In this document: positions 63,701 through 64,000 of the stretch, piece after piece
How positions within the stretch are numbered: position 1 is the stretch's first letter
How the letters are laid out: every line of letters begins with the position of its first letter
Assembly: GCF_009901565.1 (NCBI RefSeq)
Contig: NZ_WXEW01000001.1
Location: 1,054,001 to 1,118,000 of the forward strand
From: Herbidospora solisilvae
Lineage (GTDB): Bacteria; Actinomycetota; Actinomycetes; Streptosporangiales; Streptosporangiaceae
Direction of reading: 5' to 3'
Length of the DNA: 64,000 nt
The notes under the pieces: generated by a model
What the model was told of the DNA's origin: nothing
What the model saw: only the letters and a program-made list of their open reading frames with translations
Databases searched by the model: none
Position numbers and translations under genes: made by a program

Positions 63701-64000
63701 GCCGGTGGCCCCGCCCGGCCGGTCGGCCGCCGCCAGGGTGTCCTGGACGTGCCCGGTCAGCGTCGGATGGGGGCTGGCCTCGATGAAGACCGGGGTGCCC
63801 TCGAACGCCTCGATCGCCTGCTGGAAACGGACCGGGGTGCGGAGGCTGGTGAACCAGTAGTCGGCGGTGAGCTCGGCGGGGTCGATGAACGCGCCGTCGC
63901 GGGCCGAGCAGAACGCGACCTCGGTCGGGCGCGGCGTGACGTCGCCGAGCGTGGCCAGCAGCTCCTCGCGCAGCGCCGCGATGTGCGGGGTGTGCGCGGC
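60758..64000 (-). CDS. type I polyketide synthase PksG, partial: ...AT-DH-KR-ACP
   Basis: The 5' end lies beyond the window; about 1080 C-terminal residues are visible. They begin inside the AT, exactly at the specificity loop, where the readable residues are [10 protein letters not shown]. The AT tail ([13 protein letters not shown]) and [12 protein letters not shown] follow. The DH has the histidine in [12 protein letters not shown] and LDAALH. A KR follows with GGTGGLG, LDD in AVLDDVTV and NYAAAN, then the ACP with [10 protein letters not shown] and a docking tail [13 protein letters not shown]. It predicts a double bond. The KS is not seen, and further modules may precede it. It overlaps pksF by 11 bases. 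Confidence 0.93.
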   Translation of the reverse strand, partial: AAHTPHIAALREELLATLGDVTPRPTEVAFCSARDGAFIDPAELTADYWFTSLRTPVRFQQAIEAFEGTPVFIEASPHPTLTGHVQDTLAAADRPGGATGTLRRDQGGLARFLTAVAHAYTLGADIDWAAALGGGPGHHVELPTYPFERSRHWLDGDAPAGPGASGHPLLGAVVALADDGFLLSGRVSRGGAPWLGDHAVDGEAILPGTAFLEFALAAAAAADCEEVEELTIEAPLPLRGAWSVEVQVAVARADEQGRRAFTIHARPAADAENSWTRHAAGTLAQSAGAPAPASAWSPGTPVDVADAYQRLAEHGYRYGPAFQGLRAAWRAGEDTYVEVALPEPLRGEGFTLHPALLDAALHLLVLEAADEARDPGTLLLPFSWTGVRVSARGADALRVRLSGDSLTIYDGTGSPIAEADALHLRRVPRGATRPAAETYGLDWVAVETPAADLSDQRWAVVGLEEFADEIGAALEAAGVVASRGYDLVSVAEMSVGGVPATVLAPIPADDDDLPYGAHDAMNQALNLIQAWVGDDRFATSRLVFVTRGARTSPAGGALWGLVRSAQSEHPGRFVLLDVEGGFTAWGAAAAAVAAGETQLVTGDGAVLVPRLARRSVAANTEELGTGTVLVTGGTGGLGPLVARRLVERHGVHDLLLVSRRGPDAPGAAELRAELEARGARVTVAACDVSDRTRLAALLAGHRVTAVVHAAAVLDDVTVEGMSAGRLDNVFAPKADAAWHLHELLPEATTFLMFSSVAGVLGNAGQGNYAAANAFLDALAAHRHAVNLPAVSVAWGLWDTGSGMSGTLSEADTARLARAGIAPMSTEQGLELFDAALTTQDPLLVAATWDRAGLRARAAAGELPPPLRGLVRAPSRTAAKAAEQATGTGGLAESLARLTPDDARARLVDVVRAHVAAVLAHGAASSIGVDRAFSELGFDSLTAVELRNRLTTETGLRLSPTLIFDHPTVEALADHLFHILAPAAPTAEDTLRAALEQVASMVAAANGDGDSLREKLVAILQSGLETFGAAPTTRLRGWPSGTADAAERLSSASDEEIFALLDDRAKASPLRSSPERSEHGD

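Overview
The window is high-GC actinomycete DNA (Streptomyces/Streptosporangium-like): GC-biased codons, frequent GTG starts, SARP regulators, WYL regulators and a DUF1707 protein. It carries a large part of a modular type I polyketide synthase (PKS) cluster. The cluster is cut by the right edge of the window and possibly by the left one. PKS labels PksA to PksG are mine.

Layout. (1) 0-5.4 kb, minus strand: a tightly coupled operon of class III aminotransferase, NAD-dependent epimerase, UbiA-type prenyltransferase and two tandem GT2 glycosyltransferases. It looks like a lipid-carrier (amino)sugar or glycosylation module. A divergent SARP regulator starts at about 5.55 kb. (2) 7.7-19.7 kb: mostly ordinary accessory genes. 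These are a secreted protein, an NCS1 permease, a large SARP/ATPase regulator, two paralogous WYL regulators each divergent from a small enzyme gene, a DUF1707 membrane protein, a phosphotransferase-fold kinase and a GT39-like membrane protein. (3) 19.7-31.3 kb, plus strand: an ABC exporter pair, then PksA (KS-AT-KR-ACP), PksB (KS-KR-ACP with the AT deleted) and an acyl-CoA dehydrogenase, all overlapping or closely spaced. (4) 31.3-64 kb, minus strand and convergent with (3): PksG (partial) > PksF > PksE > PksD > PksC, then 3-hydroxyacyl-CoA dehydrogenase, discrete ACP, acyl-CoA dehydrogenase, FkbH-like HAD protein, type II thioesterase and a phosphopantetheinyl transferase.

How it fits together. 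PksG, PksF and PksE are conventional actinobacterial modules: DH-KR reduction, coiled-coil docking and GFDSL-type ACPs. They would build an alkene-containing chain from malonate and methylmalonate; the extender of PksG is unclear. PksD is a transition module. PksC, PksA and PksB belong to a different lineage, with CSTS-type KS sites, GYSLGEY-type ATs and LGG(N/H)SL ACPs, and carry only KR, so they would leave hydroxyls. The four-gene FkbH/ACP/dehydrogenase cassette matches the known route to hydroxymalonyl- or methoxymalonyl-ACP, but no O-methyltransferase is visible. Hydroxymalonyl-ACP is therefore the simpler prediction. The AT-less PksB is the obvious candidate to receive this carrier-protein-linked extender. 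The PPTase would activate the ACPs, the type II TE would edit stalled chains, and the ABC pair may export the product. No chain-releasing domain is visible. Two PKS genes contain TTA codons, which suggests bldA-type developmental control. I cannot name the product.
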